Part shown: one piece after another, positions 12,592 to 24,129 of the stretch | How positions within the stretch are numbered: position 1 is the stretch's first letter | Layout: each line of letters opens with the position of its first letter | DNA from: Acephala macrosclerotiorum | Taxonomy: Eukaryota > Ascomycota > Leotiomycetes > Helotiales > Mollisiaceae | DNA: 64,000 bases | Reading direction: 5' to 3' | NCBI GenBank assembly: GCA_014904845.1 | Contig: MU119216.1 | Location: 186,001-250,000 of the forward strand | The notes under the pieces: generated by a model | What the model saw: the letters and a program-made list of their open reading frames with translations, nothing else | The model's database searches: none | Told to the model about the DNA's origin: nothing | Position numbers and translations under genes: made by a program

Positions 12592-15485
12592 CTAACGAGA
12601 GTTCATCGACAAGCCCTGGAAGCTGTTGATCCAACTATCGTTGGGAGCAGCAAGACCACCGGATCTACCAAAGTCGCCAGTCTCATGACCTGGAGTGGCA
12701 CCATGTGGAGATGGGAAGCGGCCTGGGAGTCCTTGATACTCGGTTGGTTGGAAAGCAGCGAATGGATCCATGGGGACGTAGCCGCTTGGAGATACACCCA
12801 TGTTGCGAGGAGGTGCGGCGAACGGAGAGTAGCCGTATGTATAGCCAGAAGGTTGGAAGACAGTGGGGGGCATGGAAGGTCGGTCGAGGTTGGAGCCGAA
12901 TGGCTGTTGGTAGACACTCTGTGGGTAGCCGCGTCCAGCTTGAGGGAGGCCGTAGGGGGGTTGTTGTTCAGCAGGTTGTGGACGACGCTCACTCTGAGTG
13001 CTTCGACTGACACCGACGGCTCCTGGACCAATGCCACTGGGTGCCTGGAGGCCAAGGGAGGGGCTGGCAAACGAGGCAGGGTTGATTGCGGACATCCAGA
13101 TTCTGGTCTTGTAAACCTTGAAGAGATCTGTAACTAAGGAATTAAAGTTGATATAGGCGTCGGCGAAGTAGTAGAAGGTCAACTTCTTCCAGTCCCTGTT
13201 CTGGTGTTAGCATTGTTCACTTCGCGTGTCTCAAGGGTCTAAACTCACATTTGGAATTCAGCGTCAAGAATCTCCATATGAAGACCATGCTCCTTTACCT
13301 TCTGCATGCAGACTCTCTTGGCTTTGGCCTCGTTGCCCTCTTTGTCGCGAAGAGATTGGATCTCATGCTGCTGAGCAAGACGCTTGATGATTTTCGGCTT
13401 GATCTCTCCTGGGTTTGGCTCTTGCATGCCGTGTTGATTTGGAGGACCCATACCACCAACAGCACTTCCTTGAAGACCATTTGACGCAGCCATAAGACCA
13501 GCTCCAGTGCCATCTGAGTTGCCTGCTGCACCTTGAGAGTACATCATCAACCATTTGTAGTGCTCCTCAGCGTAATGTTCCTTAAGCTCCTTAGCAGTAG
13601 CCCAATCAACGTTATCCTTAGCAACGGTGCCAAGATCGGTGCCTCGATCGGCTTCGACAATTACTAGATCGCCTGGCTTGACAGAGAGACCCGTGCCTTC
13701 CTGAACGTAGAAGACATCGGCTCGGGAGCACTTGAAGAGGACAATGTAGAGGAGCTGATTGTGACGAGGTTGCGGAGCTCCGTACATGCTGCGATGTGGA
13801 GAAGGCGCACGTTGAGTATATTGTGGAGCGGCGAAGGGATATGTGGAAGGCTGATAATTGGGGGTAGCGCCGTAGGTATCGACATTTCGAGTGAGGGCAG
13901 CAGGGCCACCAAAGTATGAGGCAACTGAGGAATTGAGTAAACGATCTGATTTTAAAGCCTGGGAACAACCCTCCTCGAAAACGACATCCATCTGCTTCTG
14001 GGAGAATTGGGAGGGACGACGATTCTTATTGAAGATAAGCTCACCATGCTCATTAAGTGCATATCCCGAGTTCTCTTGGTAGCGTGCCTGAATTGGCGAC
14101 ATGCTTTCCTGCAATGCAGCCTCATGGGCCGACAACGGCTCACCAGCAGAGCTGACTGAACCTTGTCTCGTAGGAACGTCAGCGAAAGAGTGGCGTCGGC
14201 TTTGAGGAATGTCAGCTAAACCACCAAATCCAAGTGAGCTCTGCCAGTATGCCTTCTTCACATTCTCGAGCTTTCGGTTTTCGAGTGAGGTGTAGGGGGA
14301 GATTCGAGGAGTAGCACCGTATTCGCTGAGTCGTCGTCCTAGTAGGCCCTTTGAAGTGATCTCTTGAAGCTCATTGATCTCGTCAAGTTCATCAATGGCA
14401 TAGTCGGACTCCTCGGGAAGAGCTTGAGGGAGATTGTAAGCCATGCCGTAGGTGTTGCTCGTGGAAGATCGGGGACGTAGGCGCGAGGGTTGGTATTGCT
14501 GTTGGTTGCGGAGCATTGCGTTCTCTCTCTTCAGGACCTCAATGGTATTCGAGTCATTCGTATTCAGAGTAACCCCGTGGTTAGAATCGGTCGTACTCTC
14601 GTCGTCATCATCTTCGACTTCCTTCAAGTTGCTAAGACCGCCCTCGTTGGACATCTCGGAAAGCATACTTGGTCTGGAAGGGCGATGCTGGAGTCCTGTG
14701 TTATGTAGTGGTCTGCCCCTACCTGTTAAGGCTGGCCCGCCGCTTGGGGTCATTGTGGGCGAAGCTGAGTCTGAGTCAAGTTGTCCAACGGAGTATGATT
14801 GCGATCGATAAGTCTTCGGTGTGGGATGAAGGGGAATCGCAAAAGGTATGGTAGGGTTCGAAGCGAGATCTTTCTGTGAAGTGTTGGCCTCTGGTAGAAA
14901 GGAGGTAGACGAGGGAGCCCTCTGGGTTGTTCCGGCGTCGGTAAAATAGGGGGAAGCTTTTTGGGAAACGCTAGGCTCGGCAAAATAAGAGGCAGATGAA
15001 GGAGGTTTTTGTGAAGTGCTGGCCTCGCTAAAATAAGGGGCGGATGACGACGGTGATTGGATAGAAGTGGGGGAAGGGAGTACCTCTGTCAGTCTTGATG
15101 GTGGCTCCTTTCGAGATTCGCTGGTCCAGATACCGCTGGGCCAGGGAAATGAACCGGAACCAGTATGACCCCGTCCAGCCGTGCTTTGTCCGTGTGCGCC
15201 CCAGCTGCCAGATTCTGCTGAAGGTGTGGTAGGATGTGATGTTGTTGGGGACATGGAGCTGGAAGCAAATGAGCCCTTCCGTTGGCTTGCTACCGCTTGT
15301 GATGTATCATTTAACCAAGAAGCTCGACGAGTAGGCTTTTGAGGCTGGCCCACAGGCTGAGGGTGATCTACACGCTCAACTTCATCATCAGAGCTTGCAA
15401 GGGCTTCTGAATCTGGAGTTGATCTCCGTCCGTTGAATTTATCAATCAGAATCGAAGAATTATTTGAGTGCTTAGCGGGATTCAT
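12592..15485 (-). CDS. PSP1 C-terminal domain protein
   Basis: Large cytoplasmic-type protein of 946 residues, exons 15485-13249 and 13195-12592 with a 53-bp intron (donor GTGAGT). The first about 580 residues are disordered, Ser/Pro/Thr-rich, with a tandem array of about 17-residue units between residues 148 and 206 (PYFSEASTSQK, SYFAEPSVSQK, PYFTDAGTTQR, SFLPEANTSQK). The PSP1 domain follows: LYIVLFKCSRADVFYVQ, PGDLVIVEADRGTDLGTV, then KRVCMQKVKEHGLHMEILDA and, across the intron, DWKKLTFYYFADAYINF. A Gln/Pro/Gly/Tyr-rich tail closes the protein. Yeast Psp1 was found as a suppressor of DNA polymerase alpha mutations and is linked to RNA granules; the bacterial relative is YaaT/RicT. Precise function here is unknown. 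The promoter side (15540-15610) is purine-rich, i.e. CT-rich on the coding strand, as is common upstream of fungal genes. Confidence 0.9.
14868..15044 (-). repeat. In-frame tandem repeat in the PSP1-domain gene
   Basis: Four degenerate units of roughly 17 codons encode (S/P)YF-(S/A/T)(E/D)A-STSQK-type segments at residues 148-206 of the PSP1-domain protein. The units differ at many positions, so this is an old array kept in frame within a disordered region. Confidence 0.65.
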
Positions 15486-18400
15486 GATGGGTGGAGGTGG
15501 GGGGTGCCGCCGCTGAGTGAAGTTGACAAGGTGTAGCGGGGTGTGAAGTGGAAGTGACGGCGGAGCGGGTGAAGATGGTGAAGTGTGACGGAGTGAGGGT
15601 GACGGCGGAAAGAGGTGTTATGCAGGAAGGTTCCTGCGAAGCGGAATGGATGATGTCTCGGGGTATGTGAATGGTGTACAACGACAAAGGTGTGAAGACA
15701 AGTGGATGTTCCGCCACGGGTTGAGGTATAATCAAAATAGACTATCGATGTCCGTGTACAGGTGGACAATATAAAACAAATTATGTGTACCTAAATTTAG
15801 GTGTTAGTGGATGTCTGTCATTGTTATAAACAACGAAGTGAAAATGCGGTCTTCTAGTATATTGGTTTGTCTTGCGCATGCAAAAGTCGTCAAATCTTAG
15901 AGTATGTTCGGTCGTAGATACAGCTCTTACTTCTGAATCTTTTGCTCTCCTTGTATTGGGCTCCATGCAACTTTACTTGTGCAGATTCTCAAAGTTTCAT
16001 CAGCTCGACTACTTAGCAAGACTACATCATGGACAGTCAGTTGCATTTGTGTACAAACATTGCATTGCACAACAATGCCAGAGTATTCAATGCAAAGACA
16101 TAGCCATTATGGGGTTGCTAAGTAGCAGCCATGGGAGAGCTTTGAGCCCTCATACAAACTTTAAGGTTGTATAGGTAGCTCTGAGCAGACGCCTTGGCCC
16201 AGAAGTAATTACTGGCCTTTACCCCAGTTCCAAATTTGATCATGTGCCCGGTGCTCATAGAATTGGGATCCATCTTAAAGCCATGTTTCTGCTCTAGTTT
16301 TCTCCAATTCCACGAAACGCTGCACAGCACGCTAGTACTTAGACAAAAAGAGGACCAACTCACCACCGTAGAAATATTAATAGTCCAGAAGTTCAGAGTC
16401 TGGGGAAGAAATTAAGGAAGTGGTATCTATATTCCACGAAAAAAATGTCAGCCCCGTCACTCTAAATATATATAATCCTTCCAGCTGAAAAGCCCCGAAG
16501 GAATGTTTCAGCACCCACCTCCAATAACCGCAGTAGCCGTAAGAAATCGCAACGTCTTCTAATATGATCTGCCTTTGCTCTTCTTCAATGTATGATGTTT
16601 TTCGTGTTCAACCCAAAGAAGCCTTCTAAGATTCGCCAGTGTACCAGAGTCGTGTAAAGAAATCGGGAATCGAGAATCGTACAGCCTTCTGTGCATGCGT
16701 GGTGTGTTGAAGTGTGAGGCTTGGGGCGCCTAGACTATGCGTAGCCCATGTTCGAAGGTTAAAGAAAGGCAGAGGCCTCACTCTAGAAAGCGGCCGTCGA
16801 GTTTAAGGAGGGTTAGGAGGAGATGCGTGGTGCGATGCGATGGACTCGATGTGTCCAGGTGAGGCGCATGCGGGGAAAGGTAAAGGCCGATGCGACGCGA
16901 AAAAGTTCGGTTCTGTGTAACACTGTAGGCAGACTTCCTTTCTGATGTTCGTATGCGAGGATAAGATGGAGGAGTAAGAATGGACTCTGAGGAGCTCGAT
17001 AGGGTGTTCAGCTCGAGAGGAGGTCGTTGAAGCAGTTTTGAGGAGAGAGGAGGTGCGATGGAAGTCGCCTGCACGTTGCAGTGGAGTGGGCGTTTTTTAG
17101 CGTGCGAGACTTCAAGGGTGCCCCCGAAGGAAGACTAGGGGGCAATTGAGGAATTGAGGGGATGGCATGGCATGGCATGGATGGCATCACCCTGTCTGGA
17201 TTTTAGAGATGCTTTGCATGATCGTTTTGAAGACGCGGGTGTGAGTCGAAAAGGAAACGGGTTTTCACTTATTAATAGGTATTTTTATATACAGAATCCC
17301 GAAAACACGAAAAAAGTGAAAAGGCGCTTGAAACGCGGTGTTCTCTTGTAAAGTTTGCTGACGAGGGGCGAATCCCAGGATAAGCAGTGCTCTATACAAA
17401 CTCCCAACCTAATCAGGCCATGGGTCACACGCCGCAATGTCCGCAAACAACTGGAACTCCCCGAGCCCTCAACCGACGATTGTTGAAGCTTTCAGAGACT
17501 GGTTTGGACCTCTGCGCTAGACTGAGGGACGGTTGATCTGTATCCGATCGAAGCCATGAAACCTCAGACTCCTCTAGAAACCGAGGTGTGCTGTAGGGCC
17601 CTGAAAAGGCTACTGTGGCTCAACGGTCGACTGTTCACACCCCATCGAAACCTAGTGGCAACCTCCTTTCCGATCACCATTCACTTCCCCTTGGACGCTG
17701 TTGCATTGCGCTTGTGCTCCCAGGAAAGCCAGATAGTTCAAATGGCAGAGCAGAAAGGAATGGCGAGCATGGCCGCACGCCACTGTGGCATGTGTCAAGA
17801 AGCAAAACCTCGATGGCGTCTGTAAAAATTTCCCCAGATTTTCGTCTAGCCCGCCAACGAAATGTTGCGCGTTCTGGCCCCGTCGATTCTTATTCCGATG
17901 CCAATCCAATGCCATGCTGCAGTGGATCCTCTCCAGCACCAACGACTTTAGATGCGCTTCGAACTCTGGACGTGCTGGTTTGGCTCAACACCCCAACCTG
18001 GATCACAGTCTTCGAAATTGCGGGGAAGCTGGGTCTTCAAATGCAAGTCTCCAACAAGAGGAAGACGATGAGGGGTTGCTGTCAGCAAGAACCATGGTCC
18101 ATGCTCGCCATGGACAATCATCTCGATCAAAGATCAGCGCGCTCATCGCGCAAGCCTCAAGAGACGCAGCCGGCCAATTCCTGCCTGCCGATGAATCCTA
18201 GATTGATATGACCTTCATATTGCAAGCCATCAAGGATTCCGGCACAGATCATCCTACCGTGCTGTATGCGACGAGCCCCTTGGATCCTGCAGCTCAACTA
18301 CTGCACACAACGCCTGAGGGTGGCGAGCCATCCGCGGCCCTGATTCGCCGCCGGTTCATTTTCCCGTAGCCCACCGTGAAAACGGAGGCCATCCCCTCCA

Positions 18401-18666
18401 ACCAATGACAGGAACCAACTCCGTATGGGAGATGGTTTAGTTTCGTGATGATTTAAAAAGGCCGCGAAAAGGAGGGGCAAAACTGGACAGCCACAACCAG
18501 AGAAACTGTCTAATAATGCACGAAACTTCATCTGGACTCGCTGGAGATGTTCATATGCGGTGAAAACTCCACTTGGTCCGAGTGTTAATATATCTTACAA
18601 ACTAATCCCGGCCGTACCCGCATACTCATGTCCTTGTCTTTCATATCGCGAACCGTCAAGATGATT
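15486..18666. other. Long intergenic region without recognised genes
   Basis: About 3.2 kb between the start of the PSP1-domain gene and the end of NFU1. Several frames of 60-198 codons occur (for example 17615-18211 and 17785-18201 on the plus strand, in competing frames), but none shows a domain, steady codon use or a convincing exon partner. A short GGCAT-type microrepeat is at 17162-17185. It may hold an untranslated RNA or decayed sequence; I see nothing that proves it. Confidence 0.4.
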
Positions 18667-19680
18667 TTAACCAGGCACGCTATCGAGACTACCCTTCCCC
18701 ACTGTAGACGGGATAGCATCGATGCCCTTCTGTTGCCTCAGCTTCTCCTCAAACTTCGCAAACTCCGAAATTGCAATCTCCTCTTCCTGATCTAGCACCT
18801 GAGTAACACCTTTCACCTCCTCAATCTGTGTGTATGTGTTAGCTCCTGTTTATCCAGCGTGATGACTCCAAGGATCGCTCACATAGTGCATCAACATGCC
18901 CTCTATCCCGTTCTTCAACGTAACTGTACTCGAGTCGCACGTCCTACACGCACCTCTCAACTTCAGCAGAACCTGCCCTTCCTCGAAGCCTCGAAACTCG
19001 ATATCCCCTCCATCTTCTTGAATAGCAGGTCGTATTCGTGTTTCCAACAGCTCCTTGATCATCCCCACCACCTCGCTATCGTTTTCATTATAGCTCAAAC
19101 TATCTTCCTCTTGTCCCTCCTGCCCGTCCACTCCAGACTTGTTCTCCGTGATATTGACAATCTGAGCCCCAGACGTCACCGCCTCCGTAATCAAAGAAAA
19201 TACCTCGGGCTTGATATGCGCCCAATTGGCATCCGTCGACTTCGTCACTGTGATAAAATCCGCTCCATAAAACACACTCGTAACCCCATCAATATTCATC
19301 AACTGCGCCGCCAGCGGACTCGGATGCGGAGGAGCCAGCGTCGCTCTCGGATTCAGGTATTCGAGAAAAGGCGACGAGAGTCCAGCTGGCAATATAGGAT
19401 GGTTTGGTAAGAACTTGAGCGCATCTAGATTCAGCGTATTCTCCGTCTGTATAAAGATACTCCTACTCCCGCTCACAGCAGGTAGTTTCACCATCGTAGA
19501 AAGTTGATGCAAAAGCTGTAATGTCGGTCTCGTCCTGGCATTTGAAGCTGCCATCGCTGGTAGTCTGGTACTTTGATGTACACATCTCGCTGCGCTGTAA
19601 TGGACCGGCACTGCAGGTTTCGCAGGTCGAACCTTAGTGAACAACGGCGTTGCTGCGCGAACAATCTTTCTTGTCGCCAT
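18667..19680 (-). CDS. NFU1: Mitochondrial Fe-S cluster scaffold NFU1
   Basis: Late-acting iron-sulfur cluster carrier that delivers 4Fe-4S clusters to mitochondrial enzymes such as lipoate synthase and complex II. Exons 19680-18883 and 18825-18667 (57-bp intron, donor GTGAGC) give 318 residues. An Arg/Ala/Ser-rich presequence is visible (MATRKIVRAATPLFTKVRP). The N-terminal Nfu domain spans about 75-170 (SIFIQTENTLNLDALKFLPN, then VFYGADFITVTK), and the C-terminal NifU-like domain about 205-275 has IQEDGGDIEFRGF and the cluster-binding CxxC (C245-R-T-C248). The second exon supplies the normal C-terminal tail IEEVKGVTQVLDQEEEIAI, so the stop reached by reading through the intron is not the true end. 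The gene starts 110-222 bp from the start of the HIT-finger gene on the other strand, so they share a promoter region. Confidence 0.96.
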
Positions 19681-19790
19681 GGTAGATAATTCACACTTGC
19701 AGAGAAATATCTTGGAGTGTCAAGGTTGAGTTGATTCAGATTGCTCGGATGGCGAAAGTTGTTTCTCCAATGTTTTCGTAATCAAGCACT

Positions 19791-20726
19791 ATGACGCCAA
19801 TTTCTAGTGCAGCTTCTAAGCTCCGATTCGCCGACATGCTTCTCGAAAAAAGGAACGCGATGCTCTCGAGATTTCTTGGAGGCTTCTTGAAGCCGCCAAT
19901 AATGTCCATTCCAGATTCTACGAACAATGTGGATGATACAAAAGCCCAAGACGGAGCGTCGATCGAGGTCAAGGAGGCAAAAATGGCAGAAGGAGAAGGT
20001 GGCGAGTCACCAGCAACAGTCGACAAAGAAGCTCCCCAATCTCCAGAACAGCGCTCAGAGACCGACCTGAAAGCACCCAGCAAGAAACTCTGCGCCGTCT
20101 GCAACGAAAACGAAGGAAAATACAAATGTAGCCGTTGCTATCTCCCCTAGTAAGTTTCTCGCAGATCCAACAAGCTCCAACTAACGAGCATCACCAGTTG
20201 CTCCGTAGCCTGTTCGAAACAACACAAAATAAACCACCCACCCGACGAACCCAAGCCCGAGCCCGAATCCAAACCCTCCCCAGCAACAGAAATCAACGAT
20301 CATGGCAGAGCAGGTACCATAGCAGGAAAAGCCTTCAAAGGCCCCTTCGCCGCCCTAGACGACTCCCCAGACCTACGCCTACTATTCAAACTCTACCCTA
20401 ACCTCCCAAAACTCCTAGACTCAATACACACCGCAACCCTGCCCTCGATAGACGAATACACAACCAGCGGTTTACCTACAAGAGCTCGGAAGGGGAATGA
20501 ACAACCATGGAATTCCGATCGCGGACTTCAGAAAGGAGTAGAGGCTTTGAAAAAGGCGAGGAATTCGGATGGGAAGGATGGGGAGGGATTGAGGGAGTAT
20601 TCAAGACTGATATTGCAGATTTTAGCGGGGGAGGAGGGCATGACTACAGAGCAGATTATACAGAAGGAGCTGGCGGAGGAGAACGCTAGGATTATTGAGC
20701 AGTTGCTTAATGGTGATATTGGTTGA
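19791..20726 (+). CDS. HIT zinc-finger protein (Hit1/ZNHIT3-like)
   Basis: Likely assembly factor for box C/D snoRNPs, acting in the nucleus with the R2TP/Rsa1 machinery; that role is from the yeast Hit1 and human ZNHIT3 family. Exons 19791-20149 and 20198-20726 give 295 residues. The zf-HIT finger is complete: C101, C104, C113, C116, C121, C125, H129 and H133, split by the 48-bp intron just after RCYLP. The C-terminal helical part (residues about 150-295) contains LFKLYPNLPKLLDSI and the terminal EQIIQKELAEENARIIEQLL segment typical of ZNHIT3/Hit1. An in-frame ATG at 19902 (MSIPDST) gives a 258-residue protein, closer to the family size, and may be the real start. Between start and finger is an acidic linker. 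Assignment to Hit1 rather than another HIT protein is likely, not proven. Confidence 0.85.
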
Positions 20727-21031
20727 AGATTGAGGGTCATCCTATCAACAGGGCTTGGTGCAAGGCGTTTTGTCTATACGAAGGATAGGGAATAAGTGGT
20801 GAGAAGATCTGCTTCGTGACGTCTGCTCAAAAGCTGACATTTACCCAGTGACCAAATGGCACGGAATGTACGGAGTCATATCAGGACATGATTGGTGTAG
20901 GATGTTCACCAATAGGAAGGATAGGAAGAAGACAGACTTCTTCAAAGTCTATCGTAGAAGGCACAAGATACCCAGCGCCAATAAATGCGCCAAATCCATA
21001 AGCAAACATAGATTCGTTTCATTCCATCACT

Positions 21032-22057
21032 TCAGCTTGGATGACGTTTAAATATCGCCAAAAAGCTCCCTTTAATCTTTCTTCCTTCCGGCGGTGATGA
21101 CCTAAATGTAGCTATCCCCTCATCTCTCCGCGCCTTCTCCTTTTTGCCCATTAACATCCAGCTTGACTCCATCTTCCTCAAGAACGGGCTCGCTCTCTCT
21201 TTCTTCCTCTGCTCGGTCTCGCCGTCTCGTTGTGCCCAGTCGTTTCGGTGATCGTTGACTACATCATGTGGTGCTGGTTTGGGTTTGGGTTTGGGTTTCG
21301 ATTTCTGGTGAGGCGGTGATGATCCTTCTTCTTCCAAGAACATATCTCCCGTGCTTAATGGCCGTGGAGCGCCCTTCTTATGAGTTCCCATTAGATGTGC
21401 AAACTCGCCATTGAACGTCCTCTGAGGCGGCTTGTACAGGTCCCTGTCCTCATCCGCCTCAGCAGCTTCTTCCATATCGTGAGTCCACTGAAACTGGTTC
21501 CTGTTTCTCAGAAGATGGTTCTCTAAAATCGCCTGGTCCGTAGCTATGGTTTTCTGAAGGAGAGTAAGAGGTTGAGAAGGTTTGTTCTCATCAACGCCCA
21601 TTCGCATCAAATGGGCCTTGACGACAGGCTCGGCGAGCTTGTGCATCTTCCGATCCTTCCCAATGGGAGTAGTTGTTCTCTCCATGTCTCTAGCTGCCAC
21701 AGCAGGGACGTGGCGATATACATTTTGAGCATGTAACGCAGCGGCCAAAGCTTCAGCTTCAGCAGCTTTCGCAGCTCGTGCTTGATGGCGTTGCTGTGCT
21801 TTGAGTTTTTGCTCCACGAGGTGAGCTTGTAGTTTCCGGCTAAGTTCATCAGGATCCTGTCATGGTGTTAGAGTTGTAGATTACTTGAAAACTTGAGTGC
21901 TCGGGGTCTAGATCCTGAGCCAGAACGATGAACGGGCAGTTCCCATACAAGGTAACGACAAGTTGTTGTGGAGATAAAAACGTACGAAGGGTTCCCCTTG
22001 CTTCACTCGCCGTCTGGGGGCACCATTGGTTTTGGGATCGTGCAACGGATGTGTCAT
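21032..22057 (-). CDS. Conserved-looking helical protein, unknown function
   Basis: Two exons (22057-21986 and 21856-21032, 129-bp intron with GTACGT donor) join into 298 residues starting MTHPLHDPKTNGAPRRR and continuing into DPDELSRKLQAHLVEQKLKA, a long Ala/Gln/Lys-rich helix likely to form a coiled coil. The middle has a conserved-looking segment (PLTLLQKTIATDQAILENHL). Near residue 200 there is a KSKPKPKPKPKP run, and the C-terminus is basic. No signal peptide, membrane span or catalytic motif. I do not recognise the family; it has no enzyme-like features and may be a structural or adaptor protein. The exact closing of the reading frame across the intron supports the model. Confidence 0.65.
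21277..21301 (-). repeat. Hexamer repeat encoding (KP)n
   Basis: GGTTTG/GTTTGG hexamers repeat about four times and encode alternating Lys-Pro on the minus strand inside the 298-residue unknown protein. The hexamer resembles telomere-like DNA only by chance; it is a coding microsatellite. Confidence 0.7.
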
Positions 22058-22748
22058 TGAGCGTGTTGGTTTAATCTATATTTTGTCAGGAATTTGAACA
22101 AGCAATGGGAAAGCATTCCATGCGACAGAACGTCAGGACATTCTTTTGGACTTACACCAGGCCGTTCCACAGCGGGCAGCGAAGTTTTGGTCGCCATTAT
22201 CGAGCAGCCAAGCTTACTTATCTCTTGGAGAGCAGATATGGGAATCGCGTCAATGGTGTACAAAATTGTTTCAGGCCCAAGTTAAAGGCGTGTATCGGGT
22301 GATACAGATGAGGATCACAACATTAAGACAGAGGCATCGACCCGGCAAATTGTTCGACATATGTGACTTGGATATGGGAGCTAGAAAGCAACACGAGTCG
22401 CGAGTAACGCACGAGGGGTGTACAGGAAAGAAGTAGAAAAATGGCAACTCAAGAAACGCCAGCGAGGCAGGGTCTGCCCATCTAACATTGGTGGCTTGCT
22501 TCCATCCGAGGCGGACGCTCTCTTGCTGGCTTGACCATGAGATCACCTCAAGGTCCGGCTGCGGTAAGTGTCTCTGAGACCCATGGGCCGGCAAGTTTAC
22601 GGATCCATAAAGTGCGGAAGCACAGCTAAACTGGGGTGAAGAGTCTGGTCACGCTGTGAAAAAGCGCCCCGACTGGAACATCGTGACCCCAGATTCGCAG
22701 CGCTTTATTGACACATACCGATATGGGCGTGGAATGTCTCACCCATTA
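22058..22748. other. Intergenic region before the transposon
   Basis: About 0.7 kb holding the promoter of the leftward 298-residue protein gene. Several short overlapping frames, none recognisable. It ends at the left flank of the transposon. Confidence 0.4.
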
Positions 22749-22780
22749 CGAGGCGGATAAAATTTATGACCGTGAAACTA
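22749..22780 (+). repeat. Left terminal inverted repeat
   Basis: 32 bp, exact reverse complement of 24098-24129; preceded by TTA. Confidence 0.93.
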
Positions 22781-22943
22781 GCAACCCGCACGGGCCTTGT
22801 TGATTGTTTATCCCTATTCATGACCACCCTCTTCTTATTCTCTGTTATTCTATCAACCACAACACTATTATAGAAGTTCCACTTGATCAAACCCCTCCTC
22901 AAACACCTGAAAACCCCAAAAAACACCACAAAACTACTGCAGA

Positions 22944-24051
22944 ATGGAACGAGCGCAAAACAGAAAGAAGAGAAACCGATACTCCTACACGCAAAGAGAT
23001 CAACACCTTACGATATTTCAAGCCTTGCAAAACAATTATAGAGATAGCAAAGCTTGTGCAAAAGCCATAATCAACTGTCAAAGACATTTGCGAGCTAGAT
23101 GAGGACCTTATTCGAACTGCACGCTTTACGAGAGGTGCCAAATTTATCATTCCAAGAGAGAAGGTTTTATGGTTGGAACAAGAGATGGAAGGGCACTAGT
23201 CTCGAGGCTCTATGATTGCAGATGAGCTTATTGATCACTTTGATTTTGACTGCAGTGTACCGACTTTGAATGCTGCATTCAAAAGAGAAGGGATTGGCCA
23301 TTTTTGGGCTGCAGAGAAAAAGTTTTTGACTCCCAAAAACATGAGAGAGAGAGATGAATACTGCAGGACTTTGAGGGATGGAATGGGTTGGATATTGCCT
23401 CAATACAAGAACGTCTTGTACTCAGATGCATATCACTTTGCACATAATATGAGGAGGAAGAAGAAGTGTTATCGCAGGCGTGGGAGAGATGAGAATGGCA
23501 AGCTGTATAGAGATCATTTGGACAAAGTGCATAAACGGATTGATCAAGCTAAGGTCTCATTCACAGTCTCTGCAATGATTGGATGGAATTTCAAGAGCAA
23601 ATTGGTCTTTATGGACAGACACATTGATGGGGATGACTATGTGGAGCAGTTTCTTGATCCAGTAGTCCGTCCATTCTTCGAGAAGCAGCGGGCAAGAGCA
23701 GCTGCATCTCACTTGGTCTGTAAATGGGCATTTCAAGAGGATAATGAGAGAGCACATGGGACCAAATCAGTGGACAATGCATCTAATGATTTCAAGAATG
23801 AGTATAAGATCAAGCAATTGAAGCCTAGGCACTCTGCTAACTCTCTAGACCTCAATTTTATTGAGAGGATCTGGCGCAAATTCAAGCAACGAGTCAAGAA
23901 GAGGAAGCCTACTAATCAGGCTGATTTAAGGCGCTATATTGAAGAGGAGTGGGAGAAGATCACTGTGCAGGACATCAATAAGGAGATTGAGAAGATGGTA
24001 GAAGCTGTGAGCGAGTGTATTGATAGAGATGGAGATATAACCTCATTTTGA
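22944..24051 (+). pseudogene. DDE transposase with two in-frame stops
   Basis: Transposase of the Tc1/mariner type read in one frame from about 22.95 kb to the stop at 24049-24051. Similarity-like text continues through two nonsense codons in the same frame, TAA at 23068-23070 (after KTIIEIAKLVQKP) and TAG at 23197-23199 (before SRGSMIADEL), so these are disabling mutations, not frame changes. The N-terminal part looks like a helix-turn-helix DNA-binding region; the catalytic part shows the D of YSDAYHFAH, the D of QEDNERAH and the E in DLNFIERIW of a DDE enzyme. The stretch from 23212 to 24051 is still open (279 codons) and would lack the DNA-binding region. Both stops are explained by single C-to-T changes in CpA (CAA to TAA, CAG to TAG). 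The true start is uncertain. Confidence 0.85.
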
Positions 24052-24097
24052 TGGGTAGGAGGGGTTGTTTTTGTAGCCTAAATTGGCATAGCAACGT

Positions 24098-24129
24098 TAG
24101 TTTCACGGTCATAAATTTTATCCGCCTCG
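24098..24129 (-). repeat. Right terminal inverted repeat
   Basis: 32 bp, exact reverse complement of 22749-22780; followed by TTA. Confidence 0.93.

Larger units (their letters stand above)
22749..24129 (+). mobile_element. Tc1/mariner-superfamily transposon, damaged
   Basis: A complete DNA transposon of about 1.38 kb. Terminal inverted repeats of 32 bp match exactly: the left end starts CGAGGCGGATAAAATTTATG at 22749-22780 and the right end is its reverse complement at 24098-24129. TTA flanks both sides (22746-22748 and 24130-24132), consistent with insertion at a TA-containing target. The single gene inside encodes a DDE transposase interrupted by two stop codons. Intact ends but a broken transposase mean it could move only if an active relative elsewhere supplied the enzyme. 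It sits between genes, not in one. Confidence 0.93.

Noticed and set aside
17615..18211. 198-codon plus-strand open frame, with a competing 138-codon frame at 17785-18201
   Set aside because: Two frames compete, composition is random-like, and no domain, signal or exon partner is seen.
18850..18882. Stop codon at 18850 as the end of NFU1
   Set aside because: It lies inside a clear 57-bp intron; the spliced exon restores the family's C-terminal tail.
21277..21301. GGTTTG repeat as interstitial telomere
   Set aside because: It lies inside a coding exon and encodes alternating Lys-Pro; the unit is not TTAGGG.
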